64,000 bases of DNA, from NCBI GenBank assembly GCA_947462335.1, contig OX381707.1, positions 21,020,404-21,084,403 on the forward strand, in the 5' to 3' direction. Shown here in pieces: positions 30,692 through 42,299 of this stretch (positions are counted from its first letter, which is position 1; each line of letters starts with the position of its first letter). The stretch is from Harmothoe impar (lineage: Eukaryota > Annelida > Polychaeta > Phyllodocida > Polynoidae). Both the position numbers and the translations under genes were made by a program. The notes under the pieces were generated by a model. That model made no database searches. It was given only the letters and a program-made list of their open reading frames with translations, and was not told where the DNA came from.

Positions 30692-32270
30692 TCATGCCAG
30701 CCATCTCCCTAAGAACCCTGGCAGAGGAGGAGATTAGCTGTCTGTCTGAGGCTTTCCCCCATGCTCATCACATCTTCACCGGTGGCAGTGTGATGCCCGA
30801 TTCAGGTAGGGCTGGGTCAGCGGCCTTCCACCCACACAGCAACCCTCCCAAAGTTCTCAAGGAAAGGGTCACTGATGGTGCAAGCACCCTAAGCACAGAG
30901 CTCCATGCTATTGACATGTCTCTGAAACAGTGGCCTGAAGAGGACCTAGTTATGAATACTCCTTGGGCAGTATTCAGAAGCTAGCAAATTGTCCATCAGA
31001 GAAACCTCTGGCTAGGAGCATACAACTGTTGGCCTTAGCAAGACAAGACCAAGGTCTAGTTACTGTGCTTCACTGGGTCCCGTCACATGTTGGGCTTAAG
31101 CACAATGAGAGAGTGGACAGCTTGGCTCGAGAGGCAGCAGATCTTCCTACTCCTCCAACTAGGAGTGGTAAACAGTCCAAAATCCAGATAAAGAGGATTC
31201 TTAGAAACAAAATGTTTTCAGAGAAAGAAATTTGGGATGAAGCTAGGGATGTGGAGGATGCAAGGAAAAATCCAAACTCCCAATCAAGGCTCTGGAATGC
31301 TCTTATCCATTCAGTAATTCCCCCAGCCCCCAAGCTGCCTGTCAAGTCCTGGCAATCAGCAGCCACTCCTTTCCGACTGGACTACAGGAGATGGGGGGAT
31401 ATTCCCAATAGGTCAATTTGTGCCTGTGAAGAAGCTCCATTCTCTGTGGCTCACATACTTATAATTTGCACACAGGCAAACAGAAGGTCCATAGCTCATC
31501 TGGGTGACCCGGTTTATACCTTTCCCCACCTCTCAGAACGTCTAAGAGCTGTTGAGGTTATCAGAAGGGCAGCAGAGGAACAATACAAGCCTCTTGCCAT
31601 GTTCTGCAGAGACAACCAGCGGCTTCTCTGGTAAGAAGAAGCTGGCGGCCTGTATACTTCATACATTCAGTCAGACAATAATGGACTTAGTCTACATTCT
31701 GACTCCCCACACTTGGGGTCCCCATTTGGGGTTTCATAGGTTAAGTAGTCCTTAAACTAGTTATTATTTATCTCTACTTTTTTTCCATTTTCTCAATACC
31801 AACAGGGTATTCTTTTACACTTTTGCTTAGCATTAAGTATTCATCTAATCTTAAGGCATCCTCCATTTTGGGCTTAGGCCACTTTTTCTCATACTTTCTC
31901 ATGCAACAGGGCTTGGCCCTCACCCCTATACACTCAGTGGGATTCATGTTTTTGTTGTTGTTTGTTCTGTCATGTCTGTTTGTCCTTGTTATGTGTTCAC
32001 CAGCCATTGCCCCACCAAAACATGGGACCTTCATATTCCAATGGGTTCCCCCTGTAAGGGAGGCCTACATATACAGTGTTATAATGGCACAGGTTCAAAA
32101 TTCTACAACATCAATAACCCTATTTCTCCATCTTCTCACTTCTTGTAGTCCCTTGCACCACTCTAATTCCAACTGGAGTCCTGCCGAGTTACTTAGACAT
32201 GGTTTTTAAGTTTTTGGCATAGCCTATAGACGGCGTTGTATGCCTGCCTCACTACAGGTTGGGTTTTAAA
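30692..32270 (+). mobile_element. LINE 3' fragment with RNase H domain and CCHC tail
   Basis: Reading 30694-30981 then 30963-31634, in different frames, gives a ribonuclease H domain. Its first acidic motif is IFTGGSVMPD (the catalytic aspartate of TDGS is replaced by glycine). A STLSTELHAI glutamate motif follows, and then VTVLHWVPSHVGLKHNERVD with the final His/Asp. A CAC...AHILIIC zinc-knuckle-like tail comes after it, as in RNase-H-bearing Jockey/I-type LINEs. The frameshift lies around 30963-30981. No poly-A. The missing aspartate and frameshift mean it is dead. Confidence 0.75.
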
Positions 32271-32274
32271 ATGT

Positions 32275-32450
32275 ATCATCATCATGATTTATTATGATCT
32301 CTCCCGTAGATATGAAAAACATAATTTATCATGATTTTCTCTGATCATGAAAAATCATAGTGTATCATTGTCCCATTGATAGGACCAGATAACAGGAATC
32401 TATCTTACTATGATTAATCATGATATTTCATATGTGTCATAATTTATCAC
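32275..32450. repeat. ATCATGATT satellite, segment 4
   Basis: Two to three degenerate units end the array just before the 22-bp minisatellite. Confidence 0.65.
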
Positions 32451-32484
32451 CATGGGCGACTGTGGGAGGTGCAGGGCTTCTGTT

Positions 32485-32702
32485 CCCGGCCATATGTTGT
32501 TCTGTACCCGGCCATATGTTGTTCTGTTCCCGGCCATATGTTGTTCTGTACCCGGCCATATGTTGTTCTGTTCCCGGCCATATGTTGTTCTGTTCCCGGC
32601 CATATGTTGTTCTGTACCCGGCCATATGTTGTTCTGTTCCCGGCCATATGTTGTTCTGTACCCGGCCATATGTTGTTCTGTTCCCGGCCATATGTTGTTC
32701 CT
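32485..32702 (+). repeat. 22-bp minisatellite, ten units
   Basis: CCCGGCCATATGTTGTTCTG plus TA or TT, ten tandem copies almost without other variation, which suggests recent expansion. Frames on both strands are open but meaningless. Confidence 0.95.
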
Positions 32703-32704
32703 AA

Positions 32705-32945
32705 ACAGGGAAATTCTGGAACCCGTTCTTATACATTATTTTAAGGCTTCTGGAGGGGTACAACCCTGATACTAACCAGGGGAGCCAGGGGACACTGATC
32801 CCGTTATTCTACATTATTCTAAGGCTTCTAGAGGGGTACAACCCGTGATACTAACCAGGGGAACTAGTGGACCCTAATCCTGTTATCATACATTATTTTA
32901 AGACTTCTAGAGGGGTACAACCCGTGATACTAACCAGGGGACCAG
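32705..32945 (+). repeat. Three imperfect about 85-bp repeats
   Basis: TTATTTTAAGGCTTCTGGAG, GGGGTACAACCCTGATACT and AACCAGGGGA recur three times, ending at 32945. Confidence 0.7.
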
Positions 32946-33059
32946 AGAAAAAATGTCCATAATGCTAACAATGTATAGAACTAGATGATAATATCCTCGA
33001 CAATTAATTCATAATAATACGAAAATGCATTATTTTAGTTGGTTAAACACCCCCCCCCC

Positions 33060-33967
33060 CCCCTGTGTAGGGCTTCTGCAACGGGCCTATCCCGCCCCTG
33101 GGAAGCTGTGGGAGGTGGTGGGTGAATGTGGGAGGTGTAGGGCTTCTGCAACGGGCCTATCCCGCCCCTGGGAAGCTGTGGGAGGTGGTGGGCGACTGTG
33201 GGAGGTGTAGGGCTTCTGTAGCCGGCCTATCCCGCCCCTGGGAAGCTGTGGGAGGTGGTGGGCGACTGTGGGAGGTGTAGGGCTTCAGTAGCCAGCCTAT
33301 TCCACCCCTGGGAAGCTGTGGGAGGAAGTGAGCGACTGTGGGAGGTGTAGGGCTTCAGTAGCCAGCCTATTCCACCCCTGGGAAGCTGTGGGAGGTGGTG
33401 GGCGACTGTGGGAGGTGTAGGGCTTCAGTAGCCAGCCTATTCCACCCCTGGGAAGCTGTGGGAGGTGGTGGGCGACTGTGGGTGGTGTAGGGCTTCAGTA
33501 GCCAGCCTATTCCACCCCTGGGAAGCTGTGGGAGGTGGTGGGCGACTGTGGGAGGTGTGTGCCTCTACATGGGTACCCGCAATTTTAACCATGTCGCCGG
33601 GTCGAATTTTAGTAGTAGGGCAGTGGCATTGTGTCGATTTTTAGCTATATAAGAACAAAGAGAAAAACCCCTGTGGGTCGATTTTTATCCCCAATTTTCC
33701 TGTGTCCGTCGATTTTTAAAAGGGCCTAAAAGGGCCATGTCGCCGTGTCGCCCGTGTCGATTTTTACCCATGTAGAGGCACAGGTGTAGGGCTTCAGTAG
33801 CCGGCCTATTCCGCTCCTGTGACGCTGTGGGAGGTGGTGGGCGACTGTGGGAGGTGCAGTGCTTCTGTAGCCAGCCTATTCCACCCCTAGAAAGCTGTGG
33901 GAGGTGGTGGGCGACTGTGGGAGGTGTAGGGCTTCTGTAGCCGGCCTATCCCGCTCCTGAGAAACTA
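33060..33967 (+). repeat. About 72-bp minisatellite, nine to ten units, interrupted
   Basis: Unit: GTGTAGGGCTTCTGCAACGG, GCCTATCCCGCCCCTGGGAA, GCTGTGGGAGGTGGTGGGCGA, CTGTGGGAG. Interrupted by a MITE (33558-33782). It is cut at 33967 by the 3.4-kb element and resumes for one partial unit at 37360. Confidence 0.85.
33558..33782. mobile_element. MITE with TGTGCCTCTACATGGGTA ends inside the minisatellite
   Basis: Perfect 18-bp inverted ends TGTGCCTCTACATGGGTA, 225 bp, flanked by GGTG on both sides (33554-33557 and 33783-33786). Removing it restores the minisatellite phase GGAGGTGTAGGGCTTC. Confidence 0.8.
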
Positions 33968-34439
33968 CACTGATAATAAAACCTATAGTCAGTACTGACT
34001 ATACCACCATATTTTGACCCCCCGTAGTCAGATGATTACATATGTTAGTCACATATTAGTCATAAAGATAGTCAGGAGTGACTATAATTATGTAGATCGC
34101 ACAAATTGATGATGTCACAGGAATGTGTGCACAGGAAACAGTTAGGATTCAAAATTGAATGCTCCACTGACTTCAGGTAGGCACATCTTTTTCATCTAAA
34201 CCACTCCTTTGCACATTTCCTTGTGCATTAGCTCTTGTGTTAATGTTGAGTATGTTCACTTAAGGCATCATAGGACACATGCATTCATGATTTTGATTGA
34301 AGTATGATGTGTTTTTGTTCAAATTCTAATCATGTAACTGTGGATCTCTAGGCTTCCAGACTAGAATATACAAAGGTTGACTGTGTGAAGGGTTATAGTG
34401 TGCCAGGCATATGGCCCATGCTCATCTACTTCACCCAAT

Positions 34440-35000
34440 CGTACTAAGGCAGGTACCCCCGGGCATCTACCCCAGCCTAGATCTACCACCAGACATCTAC
34501 CCCTGGACATCTACCACCTGAGAATCTACCCCCTAGGACATGACAGTCCAGGGGATAGATGTCCTGGGGGTAGAAGCCGTAAGGGGGTAAAAGTCCAGGG
34601 GATGGATGTCCAAGGGGTAGATGTCCTAAGCATGCTAAACATTACCACAACATTAACACCCGGACTTCTACCCCTGGAAACCTACCCCCTAGGACTTCTC
34701 CCCCCTAACACTTTAATCCCGTTAGAGATCTATCCCCTGGACTTTTACCTCCTTACAACTTCTACCCCCTAGGACATCAATCCCCTTGGACATCTACCCC
34801 CTTTACCCTCTAGGACTTCTACTCCTGGGGACATCAACCCCCTCCAAATGCCCATAATAAGTCATATCATGTGGAGGGGGTAGATTTCTCCAGGGACATC
34901 CGACATCTATCTCTGGACATCTACCCCTGGGAAATTACCTAGGGCATCTACCCCCAGGACTTTTATCCCCTTCGACACCTATCCCTTTACAGTCTCGCGT
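34440..35000 (+). repeat. GACATCTACCCC short-repeat array, left arm
   Basis: Degenerate 15-30 bp units of GGACATCTACCCCCTAG and GGACTTCTACCCC; a short inverted piece lies at 34545-34630. Confidence 0.75.
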
Positions 35001-35635
35001 CAAAGCGTCCAAGGACGGGCGACCCTCGACCAGCGGCCACTGTTATGATGTTTAGATAAGGCCGGAGTGGGGCTCCCTATGTCTGCCCCTCACACACTTT
35101 TACCACTATTCTGGCACTAGGGGTAGGGGGAGGTGGAGGTAGTTGCATGGACCTAACTCAGCTTCTAATGGGAATATTTGAAAAATTCTTACACTGTTGG
35201 AAAGCTGAGGTCAAGGAGATATTGATACCCATTGTCTATCAATACAATATTTGGTTTTAAAAAGTACCAATAGATCAATACCATAGTCCAGTCCTTAATA
35301 TATACAGTCAGTTATCTCATCATCTGTTTGAAGTGGACCCTCCTCTGCCATAAAATCCTCATTACCATCCCCCTATTTCCCCCAGCACCCCCTCACAGCA
35401 GGAGACCAGAGCAGCTCATTTAGGGATGAGGTGCCACATACCACCTGCTGTGCCCTTCATCTCACCGACATACCTACCCTAAGATGACACAGAAATACAG
35501 GAAAACGATTTTAACCACAAAAAATTCTAGAGCAACCCTCCCCCTAGTGTAGAGCCCCACACCACATGTCCAGGGATGAGATTACAACCGAGTCATGGTG
35601 ACTCGGTTTGGTTAGCCTTGTCGCTAGACTGTTTA
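35000..35635. other. Unique-looking core of the 3.4-kb element
   Basis: No ORF. A 9-bp perfect hairpin ACCGAGTCA/TGACTCGGT lies at about 35588-35608. It could be captured sequence. Confidence 0.35.
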
Positions 35636-35959
35636 GGACTCTACCCCCTAGGACATCCACCCACGTGGACACCTACCCCTGGACATCTACCCCCGGACAT
35701 CTACCCCTGGGACATCTAACCCTATACTTGGACCCCAGACTTTTACCCCTTAAAACTTCTACCTCCTAGAATATCCATCCCTTTGGACATCTACCCCCTT
35801 TACCCTCTAGTAGTTCTACCCCATCCACATGCCCATATGGTTGAGCCATATCATATGGAGGGAGACAATTTCTCAAGGGACAGTGGGCATCTACCCCCTA
35901 GGACTTCTACCCCTGGAGAATGCTACCCCATCCACATATGACTCAATCATATGGGCATG

Positions 35960-37100
35960 TCAGGGAGGTTGATGTCTCCAGGGGTAGATGTCCTGGGGTA
36001 TGTGTCCAAGGGGGTGGATGTCCTAAGGGGTAGAGTGCTAAGTGGGCAAAAGTCCAGGAAAAAAATTAAAGGGGACAAAATCCTAGGGTGTAGATGTCCA
36101 AGGGGGTAGATTCCCAGGGGGTAGATGTCCAGGGGTAGATGTCTGATGTCCCTGGAGAAATCTACCCCCTCCACATGATATGAATCAACCATGTGAGTAT
36201 GTGGAGGGGGGTTGATGTTCCCAGGGGTAGAAGTCCTAGAGTGAAGGGGGTAGATGTCCCAGGGGGGAGACATCCAGGGGTAGATGTCCAAGGGGGTGGA
36301 TGTCCTACGGGGTAGAGTGCTAAGTGGGCAAAAGTCCAGGGAAAAAATTTTAAGGGGACAAAATCCTAGGGTGTAGATGTCCAAGGGGGTAGACTCCCAG
36401 GGGGTAGATGTCCAGGGGTAGATGTCTGATGTCCCTAGAGAAATCTACTCCCTCCACATGATATGACTCAACCATGTGAGTATGTGGAGGGGGGGTTGAT
36501 GTTCCCAGGGGAATAAATCCTAGAGTGAAGGGGGTAGATGTCCCAGGGGGTAGACATCCAGGGGTATATGTCCATGGTAGATGTTATGGGGTAGGCATCC
36601 AAGGGGGTGGATGTCCTACAGGGTAGAGTCCTAAGGGGCAAAAGTCTGGGGAATAGATTTCCAAGGGGATAAAATCCTAGGGGGTAGATGTCAAAGGGGG
36701 TAGATTCCCTGGGGGTAGATGCCCAGGGGTAGATGTCTGATGTCCATGGAGAAATCTACCCCCTCCATCTGATGTGAATCAACTATATGGGTATGTAGAG
36801 GGGGTTGATGTTCCTAGGGGTAGAAGTCCTAGAGGGTAAAGGGGGTAGATGTCCCAGGGGTAGGTGTCTAGGGGGTAGATGTCTGGGGGTAGGTGTCTAA
36901 AGCAGTGGATGTCCTAAGGGGCAGAATTTCTAGGGGGTAAAATTCCAAGGGGTAGATGCCCATAGGGGTAAAAGTCCTAAGGGGGTAAAAGTCCTACAGG
37001 GTAGATGTCCTAGGGGTAGATGTCCTGGGGTAGATGTCATAGGGGGTAGATAGTAAGCCCTGGGGGTAGATGTCTTGGGGGTAGATGCTAGGGGGGTACT
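35960..37100 (-). repeat. GGGGTAGATGTCC array with higher-order hairpin units, right arm
   Basis: Mirror image of the left array. A hairpin built from CCCCCTCCACATGATATGA and CATGTGAGTATGTGGAGGGG recurs near 36165, 36450 and 36770, defining a higher-order period of about 285-320 bp. Confidence 0.75.
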
Positions 37101-37359
37101 TGTCTTGACTTATTGTCCTGCCGTCTCATGATTGACTATATCTATTAGTCAGAGTGACTAATATAGAGCATGAAAGCATTAAATTCATAGTCACTTGACT
37201 ATATATCCCAAATTAGCCGAGTTAATGCTTGACTATAGGTTGACTATATGACTAACTTACGTTAGACATAGGTGACTAACTAAGTATAGCTACGTTCAAG
37301 CGACTATAGAAATGTAGTCTGTAGTGACTAACATTTCCAGGTCCATTATTATCAGTGTA

Positions 37360-39170
37360 TGGGAGGTGTAGGGGTAGAGGCGGCATAGGTGGGGGCTAGC
37401 TGGGTGCTTGTGGAGGGGTAGACTGGCAAAGTTTGCGGGGGGGGGGGGGCTTTATGGAGAGGTGAGTTCGCAGCTTGTGGAGGGATAGAGGCGGCACAGG
37501 CAAGGGGGGGGGGGTGAAAGAGAAGCCCCCTGCCTCTAAACACGACCCTAGTGCCCTTGTTCCCGCCTCAGGTGAGTGAACATCAAAGCAGAAGCCCACT
37601 TCTCTTAAAGGGACAGTGTATACGTGGGTTTACCCGCCATTGCTGGCCGTTTTAGGCGACCTTTGACCCTATTTTGCATAGTGGATCCCGCCCCCGGCAT
37701 GGTAGATCCCGCCTACAAATTTGTATGCAAAATAAGCAAGAGCAGGTGACCTGAAGTGCCTGCATGTCCCTCTTCCACCGCACTTCAAGTAGTATTCGAT
37801 TAGGGAGTAGTCATTATTCAACAACAAGATGGGGAGGGTCATTTTGCTTAGTTTTTTTTGTGATTTTTGTTTGGGGGGAGGGGGGGCGTCCAAACTGTTT
37901 TGCACAGCTCCCCTCCCATTAGGGATGGCCAGGTGTCGAGGCTAATAAGTATTCCTATTGCCAGGAAAACCAACTATTATACCAATGTTTTACACTCAAG
38001 TAAAAACATTTGGTACAGCAGCTTGCGAGAAAAGACGCAGATACAAATTATAAAGAGTTAGTTTTTTCCTGCCTCCTCCCCCTTTCTCTTCCAGGAGGCA
38101 AATTATATGTTGCCCCGCACCCTAAAGGCTGACGTTTCTAATATAGATAGTGAAACCCGGAATCCTGCCCCCCCTCAATGTTGTTAAAATATTACCACTC
38201 CCTAGACGTTCAAAATAGCCTGGATTCAGCAATGGTATGTCTGGGACAGGGTTGTTACACAATAGGTCGAGTTACATAATTATACAGTTTTGCTACGTCA
38301 GACTGTGGGCAAACAAAGCTAACACATGCTTAGGTAACCTCACCATGATAGCCACACACCAGGGCTATTAAATTAAAATCTGTTTATAAGTATCCCTTGG
38401 TTATATTGATGTATAGCTTTCACTATACAATAAAATATGTTAAATGTATGTATTAATGTGTATCTAATGATACATGTATGGCTATTAATATTTGTACACA
38501 AATGGTTGATTAAGAGTCACCCTACCTAGTGGTCACAGTCTAGTGGTCTGTTTGCCCACCGCACCTGACACATAAATAGAATAATCAAGTATATGTAACT
38601 CGACCTATACAGAAATCCAGAGGTAAGGTCTAGTGCTTGTGTTGATTACAGATCTGCACTGGACTATAATGGCCCTCCCCGCTCTCCCCAAGACATAGTT
38701 CTACAGTCAGGTTATTTGGAAAGTTGATAGGGTACCTGAAGTAGGGTCCTGCAGTAGTGGCTGTGTCAGGGCAGGGGAGGGTCTATGTTCGTGATACAGT
38801 TAATTATAGACACTCTGCATGCAGAAGTAAGGGTACTCCCATGCTCAGCTCCAAGCCCCTCCCCCACAGCCTTTAAGTATTGTCCATATACATCTAGGTG
38901 ACACTACTATACAGCTATACAGTTCACCTTTAACTCGGCCCTAGTGCCTCTTTACATGGCCCTAGATGAGACGGAATTATAGGCAAAATTCATTACTGGG
39001 TCCAAAAAAAATCGTCATATAGAAATGTATGGAAAAGAATTTGGCCACAGCAATTTGTTTGTTATATCCGAAAATTAGTAATAACCAAATTTGTAATAGC
39101 GGAATTTTACTGTACTATGAAGCATGGTAAACTATAGTATATATTTATATCTATATCTATAATAATTATG

Positions 39171-39180
<10 letters not shown>
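37360..39180. other. Intergenic DNA
   Basis: Begins with the minisatellite remnant and G-rich repeats of GTGGAGGGGTAGA and GAGGCGGCA (to 37510). The rest is AT-rich with no gene seen. Confidence 0.4.

Positions 39181-39181
<1 letters not shown>

Positions 39182-39217
<36 letters not shown>
39182..39217. repeat. (GATA)n microsatellite
   Basis: Eight to nine GATA units directly before the 51-bp minisatellite. Confidence 0.9.
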
Positions 39218-39218
<1 letters not shown>

Positions 39219-39412
39219 CCCGGTCCTACAAGCACCAGGGCCAGCTACAAGTCACCCCAGTGCATCCCACCCGGTCCTACAAGCCCCAGGGCCGGCTACA
39301 AGCCAACCCAGTGCATCCTACCCAGTCCTACAAGCCCCAGGGCCAGCTACAAGTCAACCCATGGCATCCTACCCGGTCCTACAAGCCCCAGGGCTGGCTA
39401 CAAGTTCACTCC
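39219..39412 (+). repeat. About 51-bp minisatellite, four units
   Basis: CCCGGTCCTACAAGCCCCAG, GGCCAGCTACAAG and CCAGTGCATCC recur four times. Confidence 0.85.
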
Positions 39413-39699
39413 ATGTACACTCCATGGTGGTCAATGCAATACTGAACCCTCAGCCAATCAGAAGCAAGTCTCATTCTGGTCACATGACCAGCACTGCACA
39501 CCCTACATAATGGGGGTGCAGTGTGAGCTCCTCAGTCCACTGCTGTCTGACCATGGGAACACACCTCCTGCTTGCACCTGCCTACCTCCTGCCTACCTCC
39601 TGCCTGCCTCCTGCCTGCACCTACCTTCTGAAGATCTGCCAGACTACCGAGCATTAAGTTTGATAGTTATCTTCAAATGATGTAACTCCCTGAATAGAA

Positions 39700-40043
39700 T
39701 AGAATAAATCATGATGGATAACATGTTAAATTAATGATAGTTTTTCACAGAAACAATAATTTTTAAAACATTAAATATGATATTTATCAAATTAAATGAT
39801 AATACACATATCATGATAAATCATGATGAATATCATGTAAAATAAATCCTAGTTTTTTCACGGAAATCATGATTTCTAAAACATGATATATCATGATATT
39901 TACCATTATTGAATTATGATACACATATCATGATAAAACATAATAAATCATGATGAATATAATGTTAAATAAATCATAGTTTTTTCACGGAAATCATAAT
40001 TTTTTTAAACATGATATATCATAATATTCATCACAGTTAAATT
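39700..40043. repeat. ATCATGATAAATC satellite of a second type, left part
   Basis: Three units of about 120 bp with GTTTTTTCACGGAAATCATG, AACATGATATATCATGATAT and ACACATATCATGATAAA. Interrupted at about 40044 by a LINE and resumed at 41995. Confidence 0.8.
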
Positions 40044-41994
40044 ATGATACATGTATGTATACATTATGAGCACATAAACCAATACTTTGTTAGTATAGGC
40101 CCCAAATTCGCTAATAACTTTAACACACCATGGACTTATGCTGGCACCACTACTAACTTTGAAATACCTGATTTTATTATTACCACAGACACCATCCTAG
40201 CTGCTGCCAAAACCATTAACATAAAAAATTCCTCAGCAATCTCTAATATTTCTGCAAAAGTAATTAAAGATGCTTTCTTTGCCATTCCTGATAAATTTGC
40301 TTTCCTATTTAACCTTTCTCTTGTTAGCTCAACTTTCCCAACATCAAGGAAAAAGGCCATAGTCACACCATTACCCAAACCTGGAGATAGAGCAAATGTT
40401 ACTAACTACAGGCCAATTTCACAAATCCCCTTACCAGGCAAAGTGTTAGAAAGAATAATACATACCTACTTATCCAACTACTTAGAATCCAATAACCTAC
40501 TAAACCCAAAACAAGGTGGCTTTAGAAAAGAGCACTCAACAGTCAGAACAGTAGCTGAATTAACCGACCAACTCTTCTTCAACATAAATAATGATAATTA
40601 TACAATAGCAACCTTTATTGACATGTCTAAAGCTTTTGACGTGGTAAATCATGCTATATTGCTTTCTAAATGTCAAGAGCTGGGTATTAGAAATAACATG
40701 TTATTATGGATAAAAAGTTACTTATATAACAGATCACAGCGTACAGTTGCAAATGGCATCTCCTCAAAGGAGGCACATCTTTCATGTGGAGTCCCACAAG
40801 GATCTATCCTTGGACCCCTACTTTTTTTTATATATGTCAATGACATAGACGGTTTTTGTCAGAATACTAATCTCAGTTCATATGCTGATGACACAGCAAT
40901 TTATGCCTGCGACAAAGACCCTGTCACTGTCTATAGGAAAATTCAGGATGATTTGGATCAACTATCACGCTGGTGAAATATAAATAAATTAACTGTTAAT
41001 ACAAAAAAATCCCAAGCTATGCAATTTGGCAGTCAAAAACACCTCCAAAATTTTAGATTACCCAACCTTATCTTAAACAATAGCCTACTAGAATATGTAG
41101 AACAATATAACTATTTAGGAATTCAATTGGACCAAGAACTCAAATTTGATAAACAAATAAACCAAATGAGATCCAAATCAGCCATTAAACTACGTATTTT
41201 TGGTAGATTAAGAAGGTATATGTCATATAGGCAAGCCTTGGCTATTTATAAGTCAAGGATATCACCCCATCTAGAATATGGAGGAATTATTGTACATAAT
41301 ACTAACCAAACTCTGCTAACAAAACTACAAAGACTTCAGAATAGAGGCTTGAAAATAGCCCTCTATTCCCCCCCTAGAACCTCTATTGAAAAAATCCATA
41401 AAGATGACAAAATTAATTTTCTTGAAGATAGAAGGCAAAAGCAAATAGCCATCCATGCTTACACTATGACTAAAATCCCTGAGCACCTGACTGCTCCAGT
41501 CAGGGAAACCCATTTACATGATGGCCCAGTCTTAAAAACATATAATAGAAGAACTCAAGCCTTTAAGAGAAGTGTAAATTATAAGTGTGCCACCCTTTGG
41601 AATGATCTAGGGGTAAACGATAGGTGTATCCCTACTCTAGATGATTTCAAAGCAAATAGAAAGAAATTTCTAGCCTCCCTTAGAAAGTAGATTATATCGG
41701 GTTTTATATCATTTACATAAAACACTGTTTCTCCATTTTTGTGCTTCTCCCTCATGTCTAACATGTGACCGCCTATTATTCACTATTACATATGTAAACT
41801 ACCTTTGCTCTATAACTTTATTATGTCTAATCATGTAAATCACATTAGTTTTGTATCTACTTAGTACACACCAAATGCCTGTTATTAATATCTCCCAAAA
41901 AGACCCTCTGGAGCCAGGAGAATATGGCACCAATCATATATACAAGGAGCCCAACCTGATAACTCCAGATTAAATATTACATTCAAAAAAAAAA
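40044..41994 (+). mobile_element. 5'-truncated non-LTR retrotransposon with near-complete reverse transcriptase
   Basis: One frame covers 40044-41690 with a single TGA at 40974-40976. RT motifs appear in order: PLPKPGDRANVTNYRPIS (motif 1-2), PKQGGFRKEHST, ATFIDMSKAFDVVNH (catalytic Asp, motif A), CGVPQGSILGPLLFFIYVND (motif B), SSYADDTAIYA (motif C, YADD), the CR1/Jockey-type YLGIQLDQELKFDKQI box and a KLQRLQNRGLKIAL thumb. It ends with about 300 bp of UTR and an A-run (41986-41995). The endonuclease and N-terminal half are missing. All catalytic aspartates are intact, so the copy is fairly young. Confidence 0.85.
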
Positions 41995-42290
41995 TCATGC
42001 TAAAGTATGATAAATCTTGACAAAAATGATAGTTTTTTCACGGAAATCATGATTTTAAAACATGGTTCATCATGATATTTATCATGATTAAATCATATTA
42101 AACCATGATTATATCATATTATGTATCATGATAACGCATAATAGATCATGATAAATTATGATATATTGTGCCAAATTTCCTGTTGTGAATCATTAATATT
42201 ATGGTTGATCATGATCATAATCATGATATATCATGTTAATTTTCATGATATATCATGTTTTAAAAATCAGGATTTCCGCGAAAAAACTAT
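41995..42290. repeat. ATCATGATAAATC satellite, right part
   Basis: Continues the 39700 array. Its last unit (42225-42290) is inverted: AAAATCAGGATTTCCGCG then AAAAAACTATA is the complement of the left-hand GTTTTTTCACGG box, so the array ends face each other. Confidence 0.75.
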
Positions 42291-42299
42291 ATACATGAA

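Larger units (their letters stand above)
33968..37357. mobile_element. 3.39-kb TA-flanked foldback element with opposing short-repeat arrays
   Basis: Inverted ends CACTGATAATAA, flanked by TA (33966-33967 and 37358-37359). Subterminal DNA on both sides is rich in AGTCA/TGACTA motifs (34000-34100, 37125-37340). Next come arrays of GACATCTACCCCC(T) units on the plus strand (34440-35000, 35640-35910) and of the complement GGGGTAGATGTCC (35960-37100). The middle (35000-35630) is unique-looking. No transposase. Confidence 0.65.

Noticed and set aside
28136..32450. CRISPR-like array in the ATCATGAT repeats
   Set aside because: Units are imperfect, without constant repeat and unique spacers, and the context is a eukaryotic genome.
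32418..32769. Six overlapping frames of 66-105 codons on both strands
   Set aside because: Artefact of the 22-bp minisatellite.
34398..36384. Frames of 124 and 145 codons in the GACATCTACCCC region
   Set aside because: Read from degenerate short repeats; compositionally biased and without start context or domain.
40044..41690. Reverse-transcriptase frame as a host gene
   Set aside because: 5'-truncated, one in-frame TGA, A-rich 3' end and satellite on both sides: a LINE copy.
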